Shown here piece after piece: positions 8,600 through 17,737 of a stretch of DNA of 64,000 nucleotides. The stretch is from Luteibacter mycovicinus (GTDB taxonomy: Bacteria > Pseudomonadota > Gammaproteobacteria > Xanthomonadales > Rhodanobacteraceae). Where the stretch lies: NCBI RefSeq assembly GCF_000745235.1, contig NZ_JQNL01000001.1, positions 1,302,001-1,366,000 of the forward strand, written 5' to 3'. The notes beneath the pieces were generated by a model that was not told where the DNA came from, made no database searches, and saw nothing but the letters and a program-made list of their open reading frames with translations. A program made the position numbers and the translations under genes. Numbering within the stretch: the stretch's first letter is position 1; each line of letters opens with the position of its first letter.

Positions 8600-11208
8600 G
8601 GCAGCAGCACCTCGTCGGCTTCGTCACGAAGGTTGTAGCGCGACGACATGACGGCACCGTATGCGCCGCCCTGCGCCACGAGGATCACATCGTCCTCTTT
8701 CGATTCCGGCAGGCGCCGGTCCGAACCGAGGATGTCACCGGACTCGCAGATGGGGCCGACCACCTGGTACATCGTGGTCGCCGCTTCACCGTGGCGCGTG
8801 AGGTTCACGATCTCGTGCCAGGCATCGTAGAGCGCGGGACGGATCAGGCTGTTCATGCCCGTGTCGAGACCGAGGTAACGCACGTTGGCGCCCTTCTCCT
8901 TTTCCTGCGTGACACGCGCCAGCAGCACGCCGGCATCGGCCACCAGATAGCGGCCGGGCTCCATCCACAGCTGGAACTGCGGATAGGCCTGACGTACCGA
9001 GGTCAGCACGCGATCGAGCGCGGGCATGTCGAGCGCGGTCTCGCCCGGATGCGACGGCACACCCAGGCCTCCGCCGATGTTCAGCACGGTGATGGTGCCG
9101 ATACGCTCCGCGAGCGCCGCCAGCTGCGAGTAGACCTCGCCCCAGTGCGCGGCATCGAGAATGCCCGAGCCCAGATGCGCATGCAGGCCGATCACCCGTG
9201 CGCCCGCGGCATCGGCCAGACGCAGGAAACGGTCGATCTGCTCGATCGGCACACCGAACTTGCTGCCGGTACCGCCCGTTTTCACCTTGTCGTGGTGCCC
9301 CAGCCCGCGACCGAGGTCCACGCGTAGAATGATCTCGCGACCGGCGAACAGATCGCTCCAGTGCTCGATCGGATACAGCGCGTCGATGGTGATGGTCGCG
9401 CGCGTCCGCAACGCGGCTTCGAAATCCCGACGCGCGGCGAAGTTCGGAGTGAACAGCAGCGGCGTGCTCTCGGGCACCGCCGCCGAGACGGCGGCGAGCT
9501 CGCCCGGCGAGACGCACTCGAAGGCAAAGCCTTCTTCCGCCAGCACCTTGAGGATGCCCGGATGCGTATTGGCCTTGACCGCGTAATGCGCGCGGTCCAC
9601 CGCCTGCAGCGATTTCACCCGGCGTGCCTGCGCACGCACGGTCGGCAGATGATAGACGTAGCGCGGCGTGCGCTCTTTCGCGAGGTCGACGAGCTTCACG
9701 CGCTCGCCCTGCCACCATGCGGCGGCCGGCAGCACCTGTTCGCCCGCACCGTACAAGGCCTGCCACGACGGCCCGAACACCACGCTGTCGTCCGTGCGCA
9801 GAGCGCCCGCACCGATCAGGAGTTCGTGCAGACGCGGCAGCATGTCGTCCACCACGTCCTCGTCGACGACGAAGGTCAGGTTGAGGTTGTTGGACGACTG
9901 CGAGATCAGGTGGACGCGAAGCTGGCCGAACTCGGCCAGCACACCCGACAGCTTGTGCAGCATCGAGCGCATGCCGCGGCCGACCAGCGTGATCGCCGCG
10001 CACGGCGCGATCACCTTCACCCTGCAGACGCGCGCCAGATCCGCGGCAAGCGCGGCGATGGCGTCGGAATCGAGCAGGTTTTCGGTCGGGTCGAGCGAGA
10101 CCGTGACATTGGTTTCCGCCGAGCCGATCAGGTCGACGGAGAGACCATGCCGGCGGAAGGCATCGAACACGTCGGCCAGGAAGCCGACCTGCTGCCACAT
10201 GCCCACAGACTCCATCGAGACCAGCGTGATGCCCTTGCGCGCACTGATCGCCTTGATGCTGGGTGCGTGTTCGCGGATCTCGGGACCGATGAAGGTGCCT
10301 TCCAGTTCGGGCCGGTTGGTGTCCTTGATCAGCAGGGGGACGCGGGGCTCGCGCAGCGGAGACAGGCAGCGCGGGTGCAGCACCTTGGCGCCGGTGGAGG
10401 CGATTTCCTGGGCTTCTTCGTAGTCCAGGCGCTGGAGCAGGCGCGCGCCGGCGACTTGGCGCGGGTTGGCACTGAACATGCCCGCCACGTCGGTCCAGAT
10501 CTCCACGCGGGATGCCGCCAGCAGCGCGCCGAAATAGGCCGCCGACGTATCCGAACCGCCGCGACCGAGCAGCACCGTGCGGCCTTCCTCGTCGCAGGCG
10601 ATGAAGCCCTGGGTGATGAAGACCTCACCGCGCTCGGCCAGCGAGGCCGTCAGGGCGGCATCGTGATGAGGCTCGACCATCGCCGAGAGCAGGCGGGTCC
10701 GCTCGTTCTGGTTGGGCAGAGCCACCGAATGCAGGCACTCGCGCGCGTCGACCCACGTGGTGGGCAGACCGTTCGCGCTGAGGAATGCCGCACCGAGCGC
10801 GCTGGACATCAGCTCGCCATGCGCCTGAACACGGGCCTGCCAGGCCAGTTCACCGAGCTCGCCGGCACCGCTGTCGGCAAGACCGGCCAGATCGGCCAGG
10901 CGCGCGCCGAGCGTCTCCGGCATGGCGAGCGACATCTCGGCGAGCAGGGCGTGGTGGCGATCGGCCAGGGCGGCGGCCGCGTCCGAGCGGCGTTTCGATT
11001 CCGTGTGCGTGCAAAGCTGTTTCAGGCCGTCCGTAATGCCGGACAGGGCCGAGACCACGATCAGCACGCGCGCGCCTTCGGCGCGGCGGCTGGCGGCCAG
11101 CTCGAGGATATTGCGCCAGCGTGCGGCGGTGGCCACCGAAGTGCCGCCGAACTTCATGACGATCCAGGGCGCGTTGAGAGGCAACGGCGCGTTTGCGTTT
11201 TCGCTCAC
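8596..11208 (-). CDS. Bifunctional aspartate kinase / diaminopimelate decarboxylase
   Basis: Fuses the first and last steps of the lysine branch: aspartate to aspartyl phosphate, and meso-DAP to L-lysine. From the GTG at 11206-11208 it has 870 residues, as in known Xanthomonadaceae fusions. Residues about 15-470 are aspartokinase (VMKFGGTSV at 17-25, LLGRGGSDTSA, then ACT domains); about 490-870 are an alanine-racemase-fold decarboxylase with the PLP lysine in YAVKANTHPG (Lys545), a Gly-rich NIGGGLGVP phosphate site and CESGDILGSD. Holding both ends in one chain may balance DAP for peptidoglycan against lysine; the downstream murL-murD2 overlap supports that link (inference). Confidence 0.95.
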   Translation of the reverse strand: MSENANAPLPLNAPWIVMKFGGTSVATAARWRNILELAASRRAEGARVLIVVSALSGITDGLKQLCTHTESKRRSDAAAALADRHHALLAEMSLAMPETLGARLADLAGLADSGAGELGELAWQARVQAHGELMSSALGAAFLSANGLPTTWVDARECLHSVALPNQNERTRLLSAMVEPHHDAALTASLAERGEVFITQGFIACDEEGRTVLLGRGGSDTSAAYFGALLAASRVEIWTDVAGMFSANPRQVAGARLLQRLDYEEAQEIASTGAKVLHPRCLSPLREPRVPLLIKDTNRPELEGTFIGPEIREHAPSIKAISARKGITLVSMESVGMWQQVGFLADVFDAFRRHGLSVDLIGSAETNVTVSLDPTENLLDSDAIAALAADLARVCRVKVIAPCAAITLVGRGMRSMLHKLSGVLAEFGQLRVHLISQSSNNLNLTFVVDEDVVDDMLPRLHELLIGAGALRTDDSVVFGPSWQALYGAGEQVLPAAAWWQGERVKLVDLAKERTPRYVYHLPTVRAQARRVKSLQAVDRAHYAVKANTHPGILKVLAEEGFAFECVSPGELAAVSAAVPESTPLLFTPNFAARRDFEAALRTRATITIDALYPIEHWSDLFAGREIILRVDLGRGLGHHDKVKTGGTGSKFGVPIEQIDRFLRLADAAGARVIGLHAHLGSGILDAAHWGEVYSQLAALAERIGTITVLNIGGGLGVPSHPGETALDMPALDRVLTSVRQAYPQFQLWMEPGRYLVADAGVLLARVTQEKEKGANVRYLGLDTGMNSLIRPALYDAWHEIVNLTRHGEAATTMYQVVGPICESGDILGSDRRLPESKEDDVILVAQGGAYGAVMSSRYNLRDEADEVLLP

Positions 11209-11339
11209 GGGACTCTTTTGTTGGCTGGGGAAAGAAGCGGTCAGCCAAGGCTGACTATCCCCCGAAGTGTTGCGCCGCAACGGAGAAAACGCAATCTGGG
11301 CTATTCTCCGTCCTTTATCCCGATCACGACCCACGTCTC

Positions 11340-12653
11340 ATGGAAAATCCCGGCTACGCCCGCCGCCTCACCCTCATGGATGCCGCACTCATCGTCGTCG
11401 GCGGCATCATCGGGGGCGGCATCTTTCTCAACCCGGGCATCGTCGCGCAACGCACGTCCTCGGGCTGGGTACTGCTGGCGTTGTGGGTGGGCGGGGGCCT
11501 GCTGACCCTGATCGGCTGCCTCTGCTACGCCGAACTCGGCGCCCGGCGCCCGGAAGCGGGCGGCAGCTACGTCTACCTGCGTGAGGCGTTCGGCCGTCTG
11601 GCCGGCTTCCTGTTCGGCTGGACCATGCTGCTGGTGATCTACAGCGGAAGCAGCGCCGCGGTGGCGACGATCTTCGGCAGCTACGCCACGTCGGTGTTCG
11701 GTCTGTCGCCCGACCTGGTCAAGCCGCTGGCCGTGGGCGCGCTGATTTTCGTGACCGGGCTGAATCTTTTCGGGATCCGCTTCGGCGCCCAGGTACAGAA
11801 TCTCTTCGCCATCCTGAAGCTGCTCGCCATCGCCGCCCTGGTGGTGACCGGCCTGGCCTTCGCCGGCGTCGGCACCACTCATGCACTGGCACCGGGCGTC
11901 GCGCCGACGAGCGGCAGCCTCGCCGGCGCCCTGCTGCCGGTGCTGTTCGCCTTTTCCGGCTTCAGCTACCTCAACAATCTCGCGGGCGAAGTACGTGACC
12001 CGCAGCGGACGCTGCCACGCGCGCTGGTACTGGGCATGCTGGTGGTCATCGCCGCCTACGTGCTCACCAACTACGCTTATATGGCCGTGCTGGGTCACGA
12101 TGGCCTCGCCGCCAGCCAGGCACCCGCCGCCGACGTCATGAGCCGTGTGTTCGGTGCGGCCGGCGCCAAGGTCATCGCGATCGGCATCGCCGTTTCCACA
12201 CTGGGTTTCTGCAACATCACCCTCGTGGCGGGCGCCCGCGTGCTCCAGGTGATGGGCGAGGATGGCCTGTTCTTCTCCAGCGTAGCGCGGCTGCATCCGC
12301 GTTACCGCACGCCCAACATCGCCCTGATGGCGCTCGCGGCGTGGGCCATCGTGCTGGTCCTGTCGGCCAATTACGGGCAGTTGCTGGATTTCGCGGCGTT
12401 CGGCGACTGGGTCGCGTACGCCGTGACCATCGCCACGCTGTTCTGGTATCGCCGCCACGGCGGCAGCCGGCCGGCGTTCGCCACGCCGGCGTATCCGTTG
12501 CTGCCGATGATTTTCCTCGGCACCGTGATCGCGGTGGTCGTCGCCTACGCCTGGGACAAGCCGCTGAGCGCCGGCGTGGTGTGCCTCGTGGTGCTCGCCG
12601 GACTGCCTGTGTATGCGGTCTGGCGACATCTGTTCAGTAAAGTGGCTCGCTGA
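11340..12653 (+). CDS. APC-superfamily amino acid permease
   Basis: 437-residue integral membrane protein with about 12 helices. The first helix has the APC signature GGIIGGGIFLNPG, followed by LCYAELGARRPEAGGSYVYL (helix 3 region), typical of the amino acid-polyamine-organocation superfamily. GFSYLNNLAGEVRDPQRTLP is the usual helix 6-7 loop. No sequence feature fixes the substrate; LAT-like or serine/threonine-exchanger-like relatives are the nearest by appearance. The ATG at 11340 follows a 131-base region divergent from the kinase/decarboxylase fusion. Confidence 0.88.
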   Translation: MENPGYARRLTLMDAALIVVGGIIGGGIFLNPGIVAQRTSSGWVLLALWVGGGLLTLIGCLCYAELGARRPEAGGSYVYLREAFGRLAGFLFGWTMLLVIYSGSSAAVATIFGSYATSVFGLSPDLVKPLAVGALIFVTGLNLFGIRFGAQVQNLFAILKLLAIAALVVTGLAFAGVGTTHALAPGVAPTSGSLAGALLPVLFAFSGFSYLNNLAGEVRDPQRTLPRALVLGMLVVIAAYVLTNYAYMAVLGHDGLAASQAPAADVMSRVFGAAGAKVIAIGIAVSTLGFCNITLVAGARVLQVMGEDGLFFSSVARLHPRYRTPNIALMALAAWAIVLVLSANYGQLLDFAAFGDWVAYAVTIATLFWYRRHGGSRPAFATPAYPLLPMIFLGTVIAVVVAYAWDKPLSAGVVCLVVLAGLPVYAVWRHLFSKVAR

Positions 12654-12700
12654 TCATGGGCACGGATGCCACAATGAACCGGTTCAGCTGAGGAAAGCAG

Positions 12701-13252
12701 ATGGCACAGCAAGGCCCGACGTCTCCCGTACCCGTTCCGACCCGACAGGACGCCTCGCAACCGGCGCCCAAGCCCGTACGCGAAGGCATCGACCTCATCA
12801 TCAACGACAAGCGGTACCGGCACTCGGGCGACAAGACCATGCCCCTGCTCTGGTACCTGCGCGACGTCCTGCGCCTGACCGGCGCCAAATACGGCTGCGA
12901 TCAGGGTGATTGCGGCTTCTGCACGGTCATCGTCGACGGTAAGGCCGTGGCCTCGTGTCAGACGCCGATGGAGAAGCTCACCGGCAAGCGTGTCACCACC
13001 GTCGAAGGTCTGGCCGGCGCCGACGGCAAGCTGCATCCGGTACAGCAGGCGTGGATCGACGAGGACGCGATCATGTGCGGCTTCTGCCAGCCCGGCCAGA
13101 TCATGGCGGCGGTGGAGCTGCTCTCGCGGCAGAAAAATCCGTCGGACGCCGACATCGACAAGATAGGCAACCTCTGCCGCTGCGGAAGCTATGGCCGCAT
13201 CCGCAAGGCGATCAAACGCGCCGCGGCCAACATGAAGGACGGCAAGGCATGA
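12701..13252 (+). CDS. iorA: (2Fe-2S)-binding subunit of an isoquinoline 1-oxidoreductase-like enzyme
   Basis: Small iron-sulfur subunit (183 residues) of the xanthine-dehydrogenase/aldehyde-oxidoreductase family. A plant-type [2Fe-2S] set is visible in YGCDQGDCGFCTVIVDG...SC, and a second helical-domain set in IMCGFCQPGQ...NLCRCGSYGRIRKA. The first about 27 residues are a Pro/Gln/Ala-rich extension without a classic signal peptide. ATGA overlap with iorB at 13249-13252 shows tight coupling; the heterodimer is probably co-exported by Tat through the signal on IorB (known for such pairs, inferred here). Confidence 0.9.
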   Translation: MAQQGPTSPVPVPTRQDASQPAPKPVREGIDLIINDKRYRHSGDKTMPLLWYLRDVLRLTGAKYGCDQGDCGFCTVIVDGKAVASCQTPMEKLTGKRVTTVEGLAGADGKLHPVQQAWIDEDAIMCGFCQPGQIMAAVELLSRQKNPSDADIDKIGNLCRCGSYGRIRKAIKRAAANMKDGKA

Positions 13253-15531
13253 GTGGCGAAGTCCGACTCTCCCGCCGCCGCTTTCTCAAGTACGCCGCGG
13301 GCACCGCGGGGGCACTGGTCATCGGTATCGGCAGCGCCGAAGCCCTCGACCGACCGCCGCCGGTCGGCCTGCTGGGCGACGCCTGGGCCCAGGTCGGCTC
13401 GTACCTGCGCGTCGCAGCCGATGGTCGCATCTACATCGGCGTGCGCGATCCGGACAACGGCGAAGGCACCGCGACGTCGCTGGCGCGCATCATCGCCGAA
13501 GAACTCGATGCCGACTGGTCGCGCGTCATCGTCGAGCCGCTCGGGCTTGGCATCCAGACAGGCAACGGCGAACCCAGATTCACCTATGGCCGGCAGCGCA
13601 GCGGCGACGCGACGAGCATTCCCGCCGCCTGGGCCGACCTGCGCCAGGCAGGCGCCCTCGGTCGCTGGCTGATCCTGCAGGCGGCCGCGCGTCGCCTCGG
13701 CCTGCCTGCCGACCAGCTGCACACGGAGAACGGCGTCGTCATCGCGAGCGATGGGCGTCGTCTTTCTTATGCCGATCTCGCATCGGCCGCCGCCTCGATC
13801 GACGCGCCGTCGACAGCGCCGCCGCTGAAGGCCACCGACGCCTACCGCCTGATCGGTCAGCCTGCCGGTGACGTGGACGCCCGCGCGGCGGTGACCGGAC
13901 AGCTTCGTTATGCCGGTGACGACAGTATCGGCGACGCCGTGGTCGCCGTGCTCGCGCGCTGCCCCTACCCGGGCGGCTCGCTGGATACCGCCGATCGCGA
14001 AGCGGCCAGGAAGATTGCCGGCGTCTACGACGTCATCGACATCACACCCGAACAGGGCCAGCTTTCAGGCACCGCCGTACAGGTGCCTTCGATAGCCGTG
14101 CTCGCCACGGATACCTGGAGCGCTCTCGCCGGTCGTGCCGCGTTGAAGGCCACCTGGAAGCAGGGCCCCAGCGTCGAACCTTCCGCGTACACGCTCGAGC
14201 AGAAGGCACTGGAGCTGTTTGGCGACGAGGCCGGGGCGGCGGAGCCTTCCACCGTTCGCAACGACGGCGACGTCGCCGCCGCGCGCAAGAAGGCCGCACG
14301 CGCGCTCGAAGCCACCTATTTCCAGCCCTGGATCGCCCATGCCACGGCGGAGACACCGAATTGTGTGGTTCGCCTGGATGCCGATACCAGCATCACGGTG
14401 ATCGCAGCTACCCAATCTCCGCGCGCGGCCTACGCCGTCGTGCAGCGCATGACCGGATTCAAGCCCGAACAGATCGATATCCAGGTGCCCCGCGGTGGTG
14501 GCGGCTTTGGCCGTCGTCTCGAGCAGGATTACATCGCCGAGGCTGTCGCCGTCGCTCTGGCGAAGAAGGCCGACACCGTTCGCAACCGGCCGATCAAACT
14601 GCTGTGGACCCGTGACGACGATCTCGCACACGACTATTACCGCCCCCTGGCGGTGCATCGACTGAACGCGTCCATCGACCGGAAGAAAGCGATCGTGGGC
14701 TGGCACCAGCGGATGGCCAGCCCGTCGATGCTGGTCGGCCGCGCCACGCCGGACAACCGCCTGTGGCAGTCCGAGCTGGTCCCCGACGCGCTTCCCGCCG
14801 GACTGGTACCGAACTTCCGCAGCGACTGGTACCCCCTGGAATCGCAGCTGGCACGCGGTGAGTGGCGCGGCTCGCCGCATGTCACACCCGCGTTCGCCAC
14901 GGAAAGCTTCATCGACGAGATCGCCCATTCGCTGAAGCTGAACCCGCTCGATTTCCGGCTCGCCATGCTCGGCGAGGGACGCCAGCTGCCATACAACGGC
15001 CGTGGCGGCCCCCTCGACACGGCCCGCCTCGCCAACGTGCTGAAACTGGCTGCCGAGAAGATCGACTGGAGCCGCTGGCTGCGCAGCGAAAACGGCCTCG
15101 GCATTGCCTGCTCGTACGTATTCGGCGCCTACGTGGCGCACGCCATCGAAGTGGCGCCCACGGCGGACGGCATCGATATCCGCCGCGCGGTCTGCGTCGC
15201 GGATGTGGGCCGGGCGATCAACCCGCTGGGCCTGGAAGCGCAGTTGCAGGGCGCCACCATGGATGCCCTGTCGACCGCCCTCAACCTCGCCATCACGGTG
15301 AAGGACGGCAAGGTGCAGCAGACGGGATTCCGTGACTACCCGGTCTCGGCGACGCAGCCGCTGCCCTACGAGGTCGAAACGGTGATCGTGCCCTCCACGG
15401 CCGAACCCACCGGCGCCAGCGTCATCGGTGTACCCTCGGCGGCACCCGCGCTCGCCAACGCCGTGTTCCGCGCCACCGCGGTTCGCGTCCGCCGCCTGCC
15501 CCTGTTGCGTGAGCTTTCCCGCCTGCGCTGA
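13249..15531 (+). CDS. iorB: Molybdopterin-binding large subunit, isoquinoline 1-oxidoreductase-like
   Basis: Catalytic subunit (760 residues) that would hydroxylate an aldehyde or N-heterocycle using a Mo cofactor and pass electrons to IorA. It starts with a twin-arginine signal, SRRRFLKYAAGTAGALVIG (residues 8-26), so the folded complex is exported. Family blocks include PRGGGGFGRRLEQDYIAEAV (Moco contact), ARGEWRGSPHVTPAFATESF and VADVGRAINPLGLEAQLQG. No FAD subunit or XdhC-type chaperone is adjacent, so electron acceptor and maturation factor must be elsewhere. True substrate unknown. Confidence 0.88.
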   Translation: MSGEVRLSRRRFLKYAAGTAGALVIGIGSAEALDRPPPVGLLGDAWAQVGSYLRVAADGRIYIGVRDPDNGEGTATSLARIIAEELDADWSRVIVEPLGLGIQTGNGEPRFTYGRQRSGDATSIPAAWADLRQAGALGRWLILQAAARRLGLPADQLHTENGVVIASDGRRLSYADLASAAASIDAPSTAPPLKATDAYRLIGQPAGDVDARAAVTGQLRYAGDDSIGDAVVAVLARCPYPGGSLDTADREAARKIAGVYDVIDITPEQGQLSGTAVQVPSIAVLATDTWSALAGRAALKATWKQGPSVEPSAYTLEQKALELFGDEAGAAEPSTVRNDGDVAAARKKAARALEATYFQPWIAHATAETPNCVVRLDADTSITVIAATQSPRAAYAVVQRMTGFKPEQIDIQVPRGGGGFGRRLEQDYIAEAVAVALAKKADTVRNRPIKLLWTRDDDLAHDYYRPLAVHRLNASIDRKKAIVGWHQRMASPSMLVGRATPDNRLWQSELVPDALPAGLVPNFRSDWYPLESQLARGEWRGSPHVTPAFATESFIDEIAHSLKLNPLDFRLAMLGEGRQLPYNGRGGPLDTARLANVLKLAAEKIDWSRWLRSENGLGIACSYVFGAYVAHAIEVAPTADGIDIRRAVCVADVGRAINPLGLEAQLQGATMDALSTALNLAITVKDGKVQQTGFRDYPVSATQPLPYEVETVIVPSTAEPTGASVIGVPSAAPALANAVFRATAVRVRRLPLLRELSRLR

Positions 15532-15556
15532 TGTTTCGTCCCGCCCGAGGTAACGT

Positions 15557-16321
15557 ATGTCCACTGCATCAGTCACCTCGGGCTCGACGGCCTCGCGGAC
15601 CGACGCCGACCTGATCGGCAGCAATAAGCGTTTCTACGACGCGCTGTGGTCCGAAGCGAAGCTGTTTTCACCGAAGCGCTTCAATACCTGGCCGCTGGTT
15701 TCCGAACTGGCGGCCCAGACGTCGCGCCGCCTCGAAGTCGCGCCGGGCCTGCGTCCGCGCCTGCCGCTCGAAGGCACCCAGTTCGTCGATCTCAGCGTTC
15801 CCGCGCTGGCGGAGCTCGGCCGCAACGGTGCCAGGGTCGCCAACGCCATGATCGGCGCCCTGCCGTTTCGCGACGCCAGCTTCGATTTCGTCTGCGCTTT
15901 CGACATCCTCGAGCACGTGGTGGACGATGAAGGCGCGCTCGGTGAACTCGCGCGTGTCGCCGAGCCGGGTGCCCGCCTGCTGATTTCCGTGCCGCTGCAT
16001 CCCGACGCCTGGACCGCCTTCGACGATTTCGTTGGGCATTACCGCCGCTACGAGCCGGACGCCATCCGCGACCTGCTCGCCCGCCACGGATTCACCATCG
16101 AGCGCAGCGCCGTTTACGGTATGCAGCCCAAATCCTCGAAGCTGCTCGACCTCGGCCAGTGGTACCTGACCCACCAGCGCGCCCGCGCCATGTGGTGGTA
16201 CAACCGCGTGTTCATGCCGCTCGGGGTGCGTTTCCAGAAGGCCCTGGACTTCAGGCCGGGCTTCGAGCCGGGCCCGGGCGTGGACGAGGTCCTGCTGGTC
16301 TGCCGCAAGGCCGCCGTTTAA
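15557..16321 (+). CDS. Class I SAM-dependent methyltransferase
   Basis: 254 residues with a Methyltransf_11-like core: RRLEVAPGLRPRLPLEGTQ in place of the usual GxGxG motif I, a motif II acid in FVDLSVPAL, ALPFRDASFDFVCAFDILEH (motif III-IV), and ARLLISVPLHP (post-motif). The C-terminal about 70 residues (HRRYEPDAIRDLLARHGF...) look like a lid that could bind a lipid or glycan substrate. It sits 25 bases after iorB in the same direction; no neighbour indicates the substrate. Confidence 0.75.
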   Translation: MSTASVTSGSTASRTDADLIGSNKRFYDALWSEAKLFSPKRFNTWPLVSELAAQTSRRLEVAPGLRPRLPLEGTQFVDLSVPALAELGRNGARVANAMIGALPFRDASFDFVCAFDILEHVVDDEGALGELARVAEPGARLLISVPLHPDAWTAFDDFVGHYRRYEPDAIRDLLARHGFTIERSAVYGMQPKSSKLLDLGQWYLTHQRARAMWWYNRVFMPLGVRFQKALDFRPGFEPGPGVDEVLLVCRKAAV

Positions 16322-16404
16322 ATCGAGCAAAAACAGGGGCTTTACATATGGCGCGGCGCAACTGGTTATGATGCGCCACCCTCCCCGCCCCTTCCGGAAC
16401 CTGC

Positions 16405-17688
16405 ATGCTCTATCTCATGCACGAATGGCAACGCTCGATGCTCAGCCCTCTGACCTACTGGGCCGAGGCGAGCGCGAAGATGTTTGGCGACGTTGCCAGC
16501 CCGTTTGCCCGCATGCCCGGCGCCGATCGTGCCGCGGCGGGGTACGAGCTCATGTTCCGCCTGGGCAAGGCTTACGAAAAGCCTGAATTCGATATCCATA
16601 GTGTGCACGCGCACGGGCACGACGTCGCCATCGTCGAGCAGGTGGCGCTGGCCAAGCCGTTCTGCACACTGAAGCGTTTCAAACGCTTTTCCGACGATCA
16701 GTCGACCGTCGACAAGATGAAGAACGATCCGGCGGTGCTGGTCGTGGCTCCGTTGTCGGGCCATCACTCGACCCTGCTGCGCGACACCGTGCGCACCCTG
16801 CTACGCGACCACAAGGTGTACATCACCGACTGGGTCGACGCGCGCATGATCCCGCTGGACGAAGGCTCGTTCTCGCTGGCGGACTACGTCGCCTACGTCG
16901 AGGAATTCATCCGTCACGTCGGCGTGCACCGCGCGCACGTCGTCTCGGTCTGCCAGCCGACCGTGCCGGTGCTCGCCGCCGTCTCGCTGATGGCTGCGCG
17001 CGGTGAGGCGACGCCCGCCACGCTCACCCTCATGGGCGGCCCGATCGACACGCGCAAGAGTCCCACCAGTGTCGACAACCTGGCCACCACGCGGCCGCTG
17101 TCGTGGTTTCGCAACCAGCTGATCCACAAGGTGCCGTACCAGTATCCCGGTGCCGGCCGCGAGGTCTACCCGGGCTTCCTGCAGCACGCGGGCTTCCTGG
17201 CGATGAACCCGAGCCGCCACGTCATGTCGCACTGGGACTTCTACGAGAACCTGCGCAAGGGCGACCTCGACGACGCCGAGCAGCACCGCAAGTTCTACGA
17301 CGAATACAACGCCGTGCTCGACATGCCGGCCGAGTACTACCTCGACACGATCGAGACGGTGTTCCAGGAGCACCGCCTGCCCAAGGGTACGTGGGAGATC
17401 CACGGCGAACTGGTGCAGCCGGCCAAAATCAAGGACACCGCCCTGCTCACCATCGAAGGTGAACTCGACGACATCTCCGGCCCCGGTCAGACCGAGGTCG
17501 CGCATAGCCTTTGCAAGGGCATCGCGAAGAAGCGCAAGAAGCACATCACCGTGGAAGGCGCCGGTCATTACGGCATCTTCAGCGGTCGTCGCTGGCGCGA
17601 CATCGTTTACCCGGACGTGCGCGATTTCATCAAGGCGCATGACCGAGGCAACAGCAACACGGGCGCCAAGGGCAACCGGAAGGTCTGA
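16405..17688 (+). CDS. phaZ: Intracellular polyhydroxyalkanoate (PHB) depolymerase
   Basis: Mobilises intracellular poly(3-hydroxybutyrate) granules. 427 residues, alpha/beta-hydrolase fold with a cysteine nucleophile: VVSVCQPT puts Cys at 183, Asp at 355 (EGELDD) and His at 388 (GAGHYG). These are the same residue numbers as the catalytic triad described for Ralstonia PhaZa1, strong support for function. The N-terminus MLYLMHEWQRSMLSPLTYWA is typical of the class. No PHA synthase or phasin is next to it. It ends at a palindrome shared with the convergent permease gene. Confidence 0.93.
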   Translation: MLYLMHEWQRSMLSPLTYWAEASAKMFGDVASPFARMPGADRAAAGYELMFRLGKAYEKPEFDIHSVHAHGHDVAIVEQVALAKPFCTLKRFKRFSDDQSTVDKMKNDPAVLVVAPLSGHHSTLLRDTVRTLLRDHKVYITDWVDARMIPLDEGSFSLADYVAYVEEFIRHVGVHRAHVVSVCQPTVPVLAAVSLMAARGEATPATLTLMGGPIDTRKSPTSVDNLATTRPLSWFRNQLIHKVPYQYPGAGREVYPGFLQHAGFLAMNPSRHVMSHWDFYENLRKGDLDDAEQHRKFYDEYNAVLDMPAEYYLDTIETVFQEHRLPKGTWEIHGELVQPAKIKDTALLTIEGELDDISGPGQTEVAHSLCKGIAKKRKKHITVEGAGHYGIFSGRRWRDIVYPDVRDFIKAHDRGNSNTGAKGNRKV

Positions 17689-17737
17689 GAGCGCTCCGCG
17701 CGTGGCCCTGCAGGACCGCGCGGAGCACGCTCTTACA
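17689..17737. repeat. Degenerate REP-like palindrome between convergent genes
   Basis: GCTCCGCGCG (17693-17702) and CGCGCGGAGC (17717-17726) form a perfect 10-bp stem around 14 bases. The right edge, read on the minus strand, begins TGTAAGAGCG, resembling the TGTAGGAGCG head of the REPs at 20442 and 43863, and its TAA is the stop codon of the permease gene. It probably also acts as a terminator for both convergent transcripts. Confidence 0.6.

Noticed and set aside
17693-17726. Possible simple bidirectional terminator
   Set aside because: Kept instead as a degenerate REP because its edge matches the TGTARGAGCG head of the other REPs; there is no T-tract.
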